A stretch of 64,000 nucleotides of DNA from Clostridia bacterium (GTDB taxonomy: Bacteria > Bacillota > Clostridia > Christensenellales > Aristaeellaceae): positions 62,001 through 126,000 of the forward strand of contig JAFRPG010000058.1 of NCBI GenBank assembly GCA_017429265.1, read 5' to 3'. The translations under genes and the position numbers were made by a program. Of this stretch, positions 8,882 through 16,509 are shown piece by piece. The notes under the pieces were generated by a model. It saw only the letters and a program-made list of their open reading frames with translations, did no database searches and was not told the origin of the DNA. How positions within the stretch are numbered: position 1 is the first letter of the stretch; the number at the start of each line of letters is the position of its first letter.

Positions 8882-9229
8882 TCACTCCTGGGGAGGCGCG
8901 TAGGTGATGTTGGGGCCGGCCGTGATCGTGACGGTGTGGTTGTCCTGCGGAACCGGGAACGTTGCCGTGATGCCCGCCAATGTGACGGTGACGGAGACAT
9001 CCTCACCGCTCGTGAGCATCACTTCAGCCTTGATATAGGCGCCGTCCCCGACATTCCTGCAGGTCGTGGCGGAAGAGCCGCTTTTGTTGCTGACACGCAA
9101 TTCGGTGATGGCTTCACCGGAACGGTTGTACACCGTGTAGGACTGCTGCTTGGGCGCTTCCTTCGCACAGGAAGTGAACACAACCGAGGCCAGCGCGAGC
9201 ACAAGGGCAAGAATCAGAATCTTTTTCAG
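8882..9229 (-). CDS. Small lipoprotein, probable CTG start
   Basis: A 115-residue protein. Starting at CTG, eight bases after AAGGAG, it gives a complete lipoprotein signal LKKILILALVLALASVVFTSC with lipobox FTSC at residue 21. The first GTG (9202) would cut the signal in half and has no ribosome site. The mature part is Ser/Thr-rich and beta-like (SYTVYNRSGEAITELRVSN ... VTVTLAGITATFPV), resembling small Ig-like surface lipoproteins. Function unknown. Confidence 0.7.
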   Translation of the reverse strand: MKKILILALVLALASVVFTSCAKEAPKQQSYTVYNRSGEAITELRVSNKSGSSATTCRNVGDGAYIKAEVMLTSGEDVSVTVTLAGITATFPVPQDNHTVTITAGPNITYAPPQE

Positions 9230-9573
9230 AAAATGATCTCCTTTTCGTCATTTCGGAAGCGGGATCACCGCTCCTGTCTTTGGTCTGTCAGTCTGCCAGG
9301 CTGCTGAATCTCCCATTGCGGGGGAAGGCGACCGTGTCCTGCCTGCAGCGCAGGTCCGACGCGTGCACCTCCTTTCGCTTCGGGAGATTCCGGCAGCCGT
9401 CATCCGACAGCCATGAGTTGATACGCAGCCTGATTCCGCATGGCAGCGCTTTTTGCGATTCCGAAGAAAAGTTTTTGCCTCCGGCGCTTTCGCCGTGCCC
9501 GTGCCGGATCAATACGCCGGTTGCGGCGGACGCGCCTCACCCCGATGCGGGAGTGGGATCGGGGCTGTGCCGG
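9230..9573. other. Gene-free stretch
   Basis: No reading frame with a ribosome site, RNA gene or clear repeat was seen here. It separates the minus-strand lipoprotein from the promoter of the next plus-strand gene. Confidence 0.5.
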
Positions 9574-9574
9574 C

Positions 9575-9603
9575 TTGCAATCGCAACCGGTTCGATATAT
9601 AAT
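9575..9603 (+). promoter_or_regulatory. Strong sigma-A promoter
   Basis: TTGCAA, a 17-nt spacer and a perfect TATAAT. The transcript would have a leader of about 65 nt before the secreted-protein gene. Confidence 0.75.
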
Positions 9604-9673
9604 CACGGCAGTAGACGGGAACTGCCTGTTTCGATATCAGTTTCTGTCTGAATCAGGCAGAGGAGGATTGCTT

Positions 9674-10354
9674 ATGCTGAAACGATGGATGACGGTGATT
9701 CTGGCTGTGATAATTGCCCTGTGCTGTGTTCCCTGCAGGCATGCGGAGGCCGAAGGAGGAAACACCGTGACAAGCCCTGCGATCGAAACCCTGCGCGGCT
9801 GGGGATTCACCCTGGACGACGCAACGCTGAACAAAGCCGCGGCACAGCTTGAGCCGGGTACGGACATCCTGTCGCTGGATGCCGCATCACTGCTCTTGTT
9901 GCTCGGCTTTGGGATCTACGATGATCAGACCGATGCATGGGAACCAGTCTCTCACGACGTGTACCTTATCGACGCCGAAATGCCATTCATCGACCGCATG
10001 TACACAAACATCCTGACCGGCATCGATGCCATTGTGCCGGATATCGAAATCACGGACATCGCGGAGGATCTCTCCGGCATGACGGCCGAGATGGTTCCGG
10101 GTGAGATGGGCAGATTGACGGATGGGAAAAGAACGGTCTCGTTCCTGTGCAACGGGCATCCCTACAGCACAGAGCTCACCAGCTACGGGGACTGGGTCAA
10201 TGAAGCATTCTTTGATTTTATGGACAACGTGCTGGAGCAGGAAAACTGTCCCCATAAGCTGTATCAGATCTTGTTTTACTATCAGTATGTGGTGATGGTC
10301 TATGGGCCGGAGGAGCTGGCAGTCAAAGTGAACTCGATCCTCAGTCCGTTCTGA
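9674..10354 (+). CDS. Secreted protein of an unknown family (copy A)
   Basis: A 226-residue exported protein: signal peptide MLKRWMTVILAVIIALCC with a likely cut after HAEAE, then an acidic domain. It shares most of its sequence with the gene at 36927-37607: TSPAIETLR.WGF.LDD, LIDAE or IIDAE, ID.RMYTNILTGI.AIVPDI and GRLTDGKRTVSF.CNGHPYS. A third partial relative lies at 38357-38791. No known catalytic motif was recognised. The start follows GAGGAGG. Confidence 0.8.
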   Translation: MLKRWMTVILAVIIALCCVPCRHAEAEGGNTVTSPAIETLRGWGFTLDDATLNKAAAQLEPGTDILSLDAASLLLLLGFGIYDDQTDAWEPVSHDVYLIDAEMPFIDRMYTNILTGIDAIVPDIEITDIAEDLSGMTAEMVPGEMGRLTDGKRTVSFLCNGHPYSTELTSYGDWVNEAFFDFMDNVLEQENCPHKLYQILFYYQYVVMVYGPEELAVKVNSILSPF

Positions 10355-10400
10355 TGATTGACAGCTTTAGGGCTGATTCATTCGATGAGGGGGCATCATC

Positions 10401-10442
10401 ATGACGAGAAGCATCGCGGTCCTGCTGCTGGCTCTCCTATGA
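10401..10442 (+). pseudogene. Orphan signal-peptide fragment
   Basis: ATG followed by TRSIAVLLLALL and a stop. The DNA is nearly identical (29 of 32 bases) to the start of the frame at 11979. It is cut off directly at a GNAT fragment in another frame, so it looks like a recombination scar. Confidence 0.5.
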
Positions 10443-10545
10443 GCCTGAAAACGAGGTCGCGCGAAAGCTCTACCGCTCTTTCGGGTTTGAGGAGAAGGAC
10501 AGGCCGGACGGCTGGGACGAGGTCCCCGCGGTGCTGAAGCTGTAA
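10435..10545 (+). pseudogene. GNAT C-terminal remnant
   Basis: The 36 codons read SYEPENEVARKLYRSFGF then EEKDRPDGWDEVPAVLKL and a stop. This is the typical C-terminal acetyl-CoA/motif-B end of spermidine-type GNATs (NxxARxLYxxxGFxE). Everything upstream of the motif is missing, and the frame joins an unrelated signal-peptide fragment. Confidence 0.7.
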
Positions 10546-10576
10546 GACAAACCGGGTACCGGCGGAGGAAGAAGAC

Positions 10577-11032
10577 TTGCTTGCTTTCCACAAAACAACG
10601 GAAGCGGAGAAACATGCCATCTGCGGGTGGAGGTATGACGGCGACTATGCCATCTATAACATTCCGCCGTATGAGGAGCAGATCAGAACGCACCGCGGAT
10701 TCGCAAATCCGAAAAACAGCTACTATTCTTTTTTGGACGGGGATCGTCTTGTCGGGTACATCAACCTGAAGGAAGAAGAGGCGGCCGTACGCTTCGGGAT
10801 CGGGGTCAATCCGGCGTTTTGCGATCGGGGATATGGGCAGCGGATCGCCGGAAAAGCACGTGAGCTGTCTCATCGGCTGTATCCGGGAAAGCCGGTTTAT
10901 CTGGAAGTGCGCACGTGGAATCTGCGTGCGGTCAGATGTTATGAGAAGGCCGGTTTTCACATTGCGGGGGAACCCGTTCAGCGGACAACGCCGATCGGCG
11001 AAGGGTTGTTCTTCCGCATGACAGCGGAGTGA
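10577..11032 (+). CDS. GNAT family N-acetyltransferase, TTG start
   Basis: A 151-residue GNAT with GIGVNPAFCDRGYGQRIAGKA (motif A, RGYG acetyl-CoA loop) and NLRAVRCYEKAGFHIAGE (motif B). No in-frame ATG is suitably placed. TTG at 10577 follows GGAGGAAG by a normal spacing and gives the complete fold. Substrate unknown. Confidence 0.8.
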   Translation: MLAFHKTTEAEKHAICGWRYDGDYAIYNIPPYEEQIRTHRGFANPKNSYYSFLDGDRLVGYINLKEEEAAVRFGIGVNPAFCDRGYGQRIAGKARELSHRLYPGKPVYLEVRTWNLRAVRCYEKAGFHIAGEPVQRTTPIGEGLFFRMTAE

Positions 11033-11059
11033 CAGATACCGGTTGCGGAGATGAGAGCC

Positions 11060-11923
11060 ATGGATTACAGAATCGGGGACCTGACAAAGGAAGACGCCGC
11101 TTATATCGGCGAGAAGATCAATGAGATCGTGCCGCACGAGGTGGACGCGGACGAGGAGGAATTCGTCCTCAAGGTCGAGGACGAAAGCGGCGGGATCATC
11201 GGCGGATGCATCGCGGAAGCTTACGAATACCGCTGGTCGAGGATGTTCCTCGACACCCTTTGGGTGGATGAACGCCGGCGCCGTCAGGGGATCGGCTCGA
11301 TGATCATCCGGGAGGTCGAGCGGATCGCGAAGGAGAAGGGCTGCCGGGTCGTGACGCTCGGCACCGCCGGCTATATGGCCAGGCCGTTCTATGAAAAGCA
11401 CGGCTACACGGTCTTCACGACGCTGAAAAAGCCCAACGGTTATCTCAGCTATTCCCTGGTCAAATATCTCGACCGGGACATGCCGGAATACGTGCCGACC
11501 CACAACAGCGGAGCGCGCTTCAGGGTTTCGCCGGGCAATGAGGACGACGCAAAACTGATCGAAAACGGCCTCGACGCCTACAGCGAAGCCTATGAGCCGG
11601 AATACGAGCGCGTTGATTTCAACAGGGAACTGGTTGACGAGGACGGGAGATTCGCGGCGGGCGTGATCGCGGACGCAAACAAAGGATCCTATGGCTTCAT
11701 CGATGCGGTGTTTGTGGAAGAATCGCTGCGGCTGCGGGGCCTTGGCACGCGTCTTTTGCGGGAAGCGGAGGCGTTCGCGAAGGAAAACGGCGCGTCGATG
11801 ATGCTGACGACCGCGGGCGACTGGAACATCGGTTTCTTCAAAAAGAACGGCTATCTGCTCAGGGGCGAACTCAGGGACGTTCCCAAGGGGCATAACTGCT
11901 ACGAACTTTATAAGATGATCTGA
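11060..11923 (+). CDS. Tandem-GNAT acetyltransferase
   Basis: A 287-residue protein with two GNAT domains. The first covers about residues 1-140 (DERRRRQGIGSMIIREVE, then YEKHGYTVF); the second covers about 150-287 (VEESLRLRGLGTRLLREAE, then FFKKNGYLLRGE). Each keeps a Q/RxxGxG/A loop. Fused GNAT pairs often combine one active and one structural half, and which is active here cannot be told. The start is set at the second ATG, nine bases after GGAG. Confidence 0.85.
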   Translation: MDYRIGDLTKEDAAYIGEKINEIVPHEVDADEEEFVLKVEDESGGIIGGCIAEAYEYRWSRMFLDTLWVDERRRRQGIGSMIIREVERIAKEKGCRVVTLGTAGYMARPFYEKHGYTVFTTLKKPNGYLSYSLVKYLDRDMPEYVPTHNSGARFRVSPGNEDDAKLIENGLDAYSEAYEPEYERVDFNRELVDEDGRFAAGVIADANKGSYGFIDAVFVEESLRLRGLGTRLLREAEAFAKENGASMMLTTAGDWNIGFFKKNGYLLRGELRDVPKGHNCYELYKMI

Positions 11924-11978
11924 AGCACCGGGAAGGGTCCGCCAATGAAATCCCGGTGCACAGAGGGGGATTGACATC

Positions 11979-12385
11979 ATGAAGAGAAGCATCGCAGTTC
12001 TGCTGCTGGCGATGGCATTGACCGGGTCCAGCCTGACGGCCGGAGCGGGAACCACCCTGCTGGCGGATCTCCTTTTCGACGGGTTTTTGCTCCGACGGAA
12101 AAGACGCTTGATACAAAAGCAAAGCTGATCGCGATGCTCCTGGGAGGCCCCGTCTTTTCACTTCTGCTGACCGCGGGGTTTTCAGCCCTGAGATTCGCCG
12201 GGCTGTCCTTTCAGTCAGGCTTCCTCGCGGACGGCGCGATCGAGTTCTTCCTGAACACCGCGCTCTCGGTCAATCTGGTGATCCTGGTCCTGTCCGCCCT
12301 CCCCATGCGCTGCTTCCACGGGGCGATCAGAGGGCTGGAAACGGACGGGCTGATCCTCCATGCCGTCAGAAGGCGGAGCCGCTGA
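11979..12385 (+). pseudogene. Broken M50-like membrane protease gene
   Basis: From about 12050 the frame reads PAGGSPFRRVFAPTEKT then TKAKLIAMLLGGPVFSLLL, continuing to a stop at 12385. It aligns with residues about 65-165 of the intact M50-like protein at 20243, including the late LSALPMRCF...GLETDG motif. The HExxH-bearing N-terminal half is absent. A separate frame from the ATG at 11979, with its own GAGGGGG site, reads MKRSIAVLLLAMALTGSS, runs into this region out of frame and stops at 12128. It is thus a composite of a signal peptide and a protease remnant. Confidence 0.65.
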
Positions 12386-12575
12386 TCCCGGCCCTTGTCG
12401 GGGATCCATCTGCCTCTCACGCGATCTTTGTCAGGGATGCGATTGTGAACTGTCTGTGAACAACATCGCCGGGGAACTGCCAGGTTCTCCGGCGATTTCG
12501 TATCTACCGGTGCAGACGCGAACAGCCGCCCGCGATGAATTAGAAAAGATAACGCGTAAAGCGGAGGAGAAAACT

Positions 12576-12728
12576 ATGAATACCATGAACGTAAACAATA
12601 TGAAGGAACTGAACCTCAACGAAATGGAACAGGCCAGCGGCGGGATCCTCCCGATCCTCATCGGACTCGGCACACTCGCCAGCGGCGGCGTCATCATCGC
12701 CGTGATGCCCGACAAAAAGAAGAAGTGA
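12576..12728 (+). CDS. Double-glycine leader peptide, bacteriocin-like (1)
   Basis: A 50-residue peptide. The leader MNTMNVNNMKELNLNEMEQ ends in ASGG, the double-glycine site cut by C39 peptidase domains of export ABC transporters (xxLxxxELxxxxGG pattern). The predicted core is about 26 residues, hydrophobic (ILPILIGLGTLASGG...), with a Lys-rich tail DKKKK, as in membrane-active peptides. The start follows GGAGGAG. It is paired with a second such peptide 69 bp downstream. No peptidase-transporter or immunity gene could be recognised in the window. Confidence 0.75.
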   Translation: MNTMNVNNMKELNLNEMEQASGGILPILIGLGTLASGGVIIAVMPDKKKK

Positions 12729-12797
12729 CACAGCGCATCGGAAAATGCCGACGCTGAAGCAGACATGAAAACAACGCAAATGTAAAGGAGAAGAAAC

Positions 12798-13037
12798 ATG
12801 ATGAATACGAATACAACGGAACTGAGCCTGGATGAACTGGAAATGGTAAACGGCGGTGTGGATCCGATCCAGACCGCGGCGGCAGCCGGCGCCGGCGGCA
12901 TGGTCGGCGGAGCCTCGGGCGGAGTGCTCGGGATCTGTCTCGGTCTGGCGGCCGGCCCGATCGGCTGGATGGCCCTCGGCGGCGCCCTCATCGGCGGCGC
13001 CGCGTACGCCACCTACTACGCGGTGACCTCCAAATAA
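12798..13037 (+). CDS. Double-glycine leader peptide, bacteriocin-like (2)
   Basis: A 79-residue peptide. Its leader TELSLDELEMVNGG fits the double-glycine consensus closely (L-4/L-7 and E-8 relative to GG). The core is a Gly/Ala-rich hydrophobic helix with repeated GxxxG (AGAGGMVGGASGGVLG ... GGALIGGAAY), the hallmark of two-peptide class IIb bacteriocins and related membrane peptides. Together with the preceding peptide it could form a two-component pair. A terminator follows directly. Confidence 0.75.
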   Translation: MMNTNTTELSLDELEMVNGGVDPIQTAAAAGAGGMVGGASGGVLGICLGLAAGPIGWMALGGALIGGAAYATYYAVTSK

Positions 13038-13064
13038 ACCGAAGCACGGTTCACCAAACGCGGA

Positions 13065-13115
13065 GCTGTGAAGATGAAGATTTCCGATCTTTTCTTCACA
13101 GCCCCTTCTTTTTTG
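13065..13115 (+). terminator. Intrinsic terminator of the peptide pair
   Basis: A 10-bp stem (GCTGTGAAGA/TCTTCACAGC) with an 18-nt loop, followed by CCCTTCTTTTTTG. Confidence 0.8.
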
Positions 13116-13191
13116 TCCATCCTGATGGTATGATACAGGCAGGGAGCGCGGCCCGGGACGCCGGCGTCCGTTTGCACCACGGAAGTGGGGA

Positions 13192-13479
13192 ATGAAAATG
13201 CGGGAGATCCGGACCGGGCGCCTGCCGCCTCGGATCGGGGGAGTACTATGCCATCGGGCCGGCAGGCTCCGGGAGGGTGCCCACAGGGTCTGCGGCGTAT
13301 GCGCCCCGCGGAACGTCCCGTCGTGGAAGCTGCCGGAGAAGGCGGGCCTGAAGCGCGAGGCGCATCCCAGGCAGAACATCCGGTTCCGCAGGGATGAATA
13401 CGGTATGCCCGTCCGGAAGGACACGCTGATCTGCGCGATGCCGGAAAGCGACGACAGTACAATCGGGAGTATGATATGA
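13192..13479 (+). pseudogene. RimJ/RimL-type GNAT remnant
   Basis: The last 60 codons, HRVCGVCAPRNVPSWKLPEKA then GLKREAHPRQNIRFRRDEYG, match the C-terminal third of RimJ/RimL-like acetyltransferases (hRI.a.cdprN.aSwrllEk.GmrrEah). The N-terminal part and the acetyl-CoA loop are missing. The frame ends in an ATGA overlap with the next GNAT, so translation may still be coupled. Confidence 0.6.
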
Positions 13480-13925
13480 AAGAGCATCCATCTGAAATCA
13501 CGATCCGGGAGGAGCGGCTTACCGCGGAGGAGTACATCGACTTCCTCAAACGGACCGACCTCGGCTCACAATACCCGAAGGAGCGCTTTGCGGAGCGCAT
13601 CGCCAAACTGGTGCAGACCGTGTCCGTCAGCCTGATCGCACGGAACGAGCAGGGCCTGCCGGTGGGCGTGCTGTTCGGCCTGACGGACTTCGCCTACTGG
13701 CTGTATGTCACCGACCTGGGGGTGGACAGGAACTATACCCATCGGGGCATCGGCCGACGCCTGCTGCAGACCGCGCATGAGCTGGCCGGCGGCGAGAAGG
13801 ACATCGCGGTCTATCTGATCGCCAACGAAGACGCCGTGCCCTTCTACGAAAAGTGCGGCCTGAAGAAGGCCGACGATGTGATGAAGTACAACCATATCGA
13901 GTGGACGGAGTTCACGGTAAGCTGA
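13476..13925 (+). CDS. GNAT family N-acetyltransferase
   Basis: A 149-residue GNAT resembling the small GNATs with VGVLFGLTDFAYWLYVTDL, acetyl-CoA loop RNYTHRGIGRRLL and motif B NEDAVPFYEKCGLKKADD. The start ATG overlaps the stop of the upstream remnant (ATGA). No strong ribosome site is visible, so coupling is likely. Confidence 0.85.
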   Translation: MKEHPSEITIREERLTAEEYIDFLKRTDLGSQYPKERFAERIAKLVQTVSVSLIARNEQGLPVGVLFGLTDFAYWLYVTDLGVDRNYTHRGIGRRLLQTAHELAGGEKDIAVYLIANEDAVPFYEKCGLKKADDVMKYNHIEWTEFTVS

Positions 13926-14087
13926 TCACGGGGGAGTCAGACCGGGATGCGCCGCGCTCTGTCAGCCTGCGGTGCTTGCGGTAAATGCAAATCATGACTG
14001 CCGCCGTTCCCCTTTCCTTCGTATATACTGATGTCGGCACGGTCAACGCCCGACAGAAATCAGAAACACGAAGAATGAGGAGATCAG

Positions 14088-14384
14088 ATGATGAATATGA
14101 ACGCCGTGAAACTGAACCCGGAAGATCTTGAAAAAGTCGTTGGCGGGACGCTTAACTGGAACTATTACTGGCGCCACGAGTATGAAGAGGCCGGGATCAA
14201 GGTCGTGTCCCATATCATCGCAAAGGACGAGTTCTGGTGGAACGGAGAGAACATCGGGCATAAAGGCGCGAACTCAGTGGTGTATTTCACCGCGGTGAAA
14301 GGCTATGCCCCCGCTTCGCTTGAGGAATCGATCCCCTTCTGGGACGAAAACCATACAATGAGAGCAAAAAACAAGCGTATCTGA
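14088..14384 (+). CDS. Double-glycine leader peptide with aromatic core (3)
   Basis: A 98-residue protein. The leader MNAVKLNPEDLEKVVGG has a standard double-glycine ending. The core is unlike the two peptides upstream: rich in Trp/Tyr (TLNWNYYWRHEYEEAG ... DEFWWNGENIG) and about 78 residues long. A 5'-damaged relative of this core lies at 24674-24838. It may be an exported peptide, or a modified peptide precursor whose modification enzyme is elsewhere. The start follows GAGGAG; a terminator follows. Confidence 0.7.
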   Translation: MMNMNAVKLNPEDLEKVVGGTLNWNYYWRHEYEEAGIKVVSHIIAKDEFWWNGENIGHKGANSVVYFTAVKGYAPASLEESIPFWDENHTMRAKNKRI

Positions 14385-14434
14385 TCAGTCCGGCTTTGCC
14401 TGGCAGATACGGGAATATCCAAAGGAACCTTTCG

Positions 14435-14466
14435 GCACCTTGTCAGGACGGGCAGGGTGCTTTTTT
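14435..14466 (+). terminator. Intrinsic terminator
   Basis: An 8-bp stem (GCACCTTG/CAGGGTGC, one G-T pair), a 10-nt loop, then TTTTTT. Confidence 0.8.
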
Positions 14467-14720
14467 CGCCCCTGCGGCTGATCAGACAAGGAAAAGGTAC
14501 ACAGGATAAATGAAATCGCCATTGAAAAAAGCCGGCATCTCTGCTATCATCATACCGTCAACTGAATATCGGTCATCGGAGGACAGTACGCCGTAGCGTA
14601 GGGGATCGTAAAGCGAAAGCTTTGCAGGCCGCCTGTCGGATAAGATGCCGGGTGAGCTCGGAACAAATGGCACACAGCCATTTTGTTGCCGGGCATATTT
14701 GTTTTGAAGGAGGCATCATC
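14467..14720. other. Gene-free stretch
   Basis: Together with the preceding terminator this spans more than 300 bases without a gene. Nothing is recognised except the ribosome site GAAGGAGG just before the next ATG. Confidence 0.5.
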
Positions 14721-15266
14721 ATGTCCAACGTAACACTGACCCTTCTCACCGACGAAGACCGTGAACGGTTCATCCTCGAAAATCAGCGCGCTTTCAGGTA
14801 TGGCGCGACGGAAGAATTCGGGAATCGGGATGACCGTCCCGAAGAAGACGGTGAGATCATTTCCCGCAAAACCATCGAGCGGAGCATCGACAGCGGCGTG
14901 GCATACTGCATCCGGGAGGACGGACGGTTCGCGGGCGGCGTTGTGCTTCAGATCGACGGGAAGACGCAGCACAACTGTCTGGTTCTCCTGTTCATCCTTC
15001 CGGAAGCGCACAGCAAGGGTATCGGCTATGCCGCGTGGCGGGAAGTTGAACGCCTGTATCCCGATACCGTTGTCTGGGGAACCTGCACGCCGTATTTTGA
15101 GAAACGGAACATCCACTTCTACATCAACAAATGCGGATTCCATGCCGTAGAGTTCTTCCACCGCTTCCATCCGGATCCTCACGATCCGGAGACAGGGGAG
15201 CGGAACGCCCATGACGAAGAAGACGGATTTGACGGGATGTTCCGCTTCGAGAAACAGATGAAGTAA
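14721..15266 (+). CDS. GNAT family N-acetyltransferase
   Basis: A 181-residue GNAT: N-terminal TLTLLTDEDRERFILENQRAF, motif A LFILPEAHSKGIGYAAWREVE, motif B KRNIHFYINKCGFHAVEF. A C-terminal acidic extension (DPHDPETGERNAHDEEDG) ends in a strand FDGMFRFEKQMK. The start follows GAAGGAGG at seven bases; longer frames upstream have no ribosome site. Confidence 0.85.
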   Translation: MSNVTLTLLTDEDRERFILENQRAFRYGATEEFGNRDDRPEEDGEIISRKTIERSIDSGVAYCIREDGRFAGGVVLQIDGKTQHNCLVLLFILPEAHSKGIGYAAWREVERLYPDTVVWGTCTPYFEKRNIHFYINKCGFHAVEFFHRFHPDPHDPETGERNAHDEEDGFDGMFRFEKQMK

Positions 15267-15312
15267 GCGGTATGTGATGAAAAGATGCGCCCCGGGGGCG
15301 CGGATTTCCCCG

Positions 15313-15885
15313 TCACTTCTTCATCAGCGCGGCACCGGCGTTCCAGGCCTTGCCGACCTGCTCGCCGGAGACGTAGTATCCGTGGCGGAACTGGTCGAAG
15401 ATCAGCGCGTCCAGTTTCGCGGGGTCGACCTTGCCCTTCCCGTCCAGCACGGCCTCCTCGGCGGCCACGTTGACGATCTTCCCGACGATGGCGTACATGT
15501 TTTCCGTATCGATGACCTCGGCCAGCTCGCACTCCATCACCACCGGGAACTCCTCCACAATGGGGGCGTTCACGTGCCCGCTCTTCACCGCGTGATACCC
15601 GGTGCGCTCGAACTTGTCGTCCATCTTGTTGCCCGACGCGATGCCGAAGAAATCGGCGACGTCCATGTGCGCCCGGTCCGCGAGGGCGACGGTGAAGGCC
15701 TTCGTATTCAGCAGGTTCTGCGTTGTCTTATGGTCTTCATCGATGAACAGCGCGATCTTATCCATGGCGCAGATCATGCCCCAGGCCGCGTTCATGACGT
15801 TGATCTTGCCGGCCTCATCATACGCGGCGACCATCAGCACGGGCATGGGGTACACGGCCTGCACGACACCGAGATCCTTCTTCAT
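15313..15885 (-). CDS. Flavin reductase-like FMN-binding protein
   Basis: A 190-residue split-barrel flavoprotein. YPMPVLMVAAYDEAGKINVMNAAW at the start, the FIDEDHKTTQNLLNTKAFTVAL block and the closing FDQFRHGYYVSGEQVGKAWN are typical of the flavin reductase/HpaC-like domain used in anaerobes. It would bind FMN and carry out NAD(P)H-dependent reduction. It diverges from an HxlR regulator, a frequent pairing for redox-stress flavoproteins. The start follows AGGAGGG. Confidence 0.85.
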   Translation of the reverse strand: MKKDLGVVQAVYPMPVLMVAAYDEAGKINVMNAAWGMICAMDKIALFIDEDHKTTQNLLNTKAFTVALADRAHMDVADFFGIASGNKMDDKFERTGYHAVKSGHVNAPIVEEFPVVMECELAEVIDTENMYAIVGKIVNVAAEEAVLDGKGKVDPAKLDALIFDQFRHGYYVSGEQVGKAWNAGAALMKK

Positions 15886-15929
15886 GGGAAATCCCTCCTG
15901 ACAAACGTGATTGCCCTTTCGGCAGAAAT

Positions 15930-15939
15930 ATGATATCAT
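15930..15939. promoter_or_regulatory. Palindrome ATGATATCAT in a divergent promoter
   Basis: A perfect 10-bp palindrome between the flavin reductase and HxlR genes. It could overlap the -10 region of either gene. Confidence 0.35.
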
Positions 15940-15956
15940 GGAGCCGAAAACACAGC

Positions 15957-15983
15957 AAGTACCCACATGAAAGAAAGGTACTT
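15957..15983. promoter_or_regulatory. Candidate HxlR operator
   Basis: Inverted repeat AAGTACC ... GGTACTT with a 13-nt spacer, just upstream of the HxlR ribosome site. HxlR proteins commonly bind AGTACC/GTAC-type inverted repeats in divergent promoters. The assignment is inference. Confidence 0.5.
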
Positions 15984-15997
15984 ACCGGGAGGTAAGC

Positions 15998-16339
15998 GTG
16001 GTGACGAAACGGATCGAGGAAGCGGACTTTTCCGCCACCGGATACAGCTACACCCTGTCCCTGATCGCGGGGAAGTACAAGCCGATCATCCTGTACTGCC
16101 TGATGGAGTATGAGCCCGTGCGGTTCAATGAGATGCAGCGGTACCTCGGCCGGGTGGCGGACAAGACCCTCAGCCAGCATCTGAAGGAGTTGGAGCGGGA
16201 CGGCCTGATCCACAGGGAGATGTACCCCGAGGTCCCGCCCCGGGTGGAATACACCCTGACGGAGCGCGGCCGTTCCCTGATGCAGGTCCTCGACCGCCTG
16301 TGCGACTGGGGAAACGAGAACCGGCCGCGATCTTCCTGA
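15998..16339 (+). CDS. HxlR-family transcriptional regulator
   Basis: A 113-residue winged-helix protein. YTLSLIAGKYKPIILYCLM, RFNEMQRYLGRVADKTLSQHLKELERDGLI and PPRVEYTLTERGRSLMQVL together are diagnostic of HxlR. The start is GTG; a second GTG directly after it is equally well placed relative to GGGAGG. An N-terminal Cys, used for sensing in HypR-type members, is absent; a Cys is present in the recognition region (LYCLM). It probably controls the divergent flavin reductase gene. Confidence 0.9.
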   Translation: MVTKRIEEADFSATGYSYTLSLIAGKYKPIILYCLMEYEPVRFNEMQRYLGRVADKTLSQHLKELERDGLIHREMYPEVPPRVEYTLTERGRSLMQVLDRLCDWGNENRPRSS

Positions 16340-16509
16340 ACGGGAACGGATCAGAACTCCGGGCTTTCGGAAACAGGCGTTGCCCCCCGGGGCCGGAAGC
16401 AGTTCTTCCGGACATTGCGTTTCCGGCATTAAACAGGAAAGAAGCAGCAAACCCGGATCGGACGGGACGGAACAGCTTTGAAATCTCAAACAAGGAGGAC
16501 CGTGGTATT

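Noticed and set aside
12360..12575. Upstream extension of the first peptide gene to 12360
   Set aside because: The open frame continues upstream, but the ribosome site and the double-glycine leader place the start at 12576.
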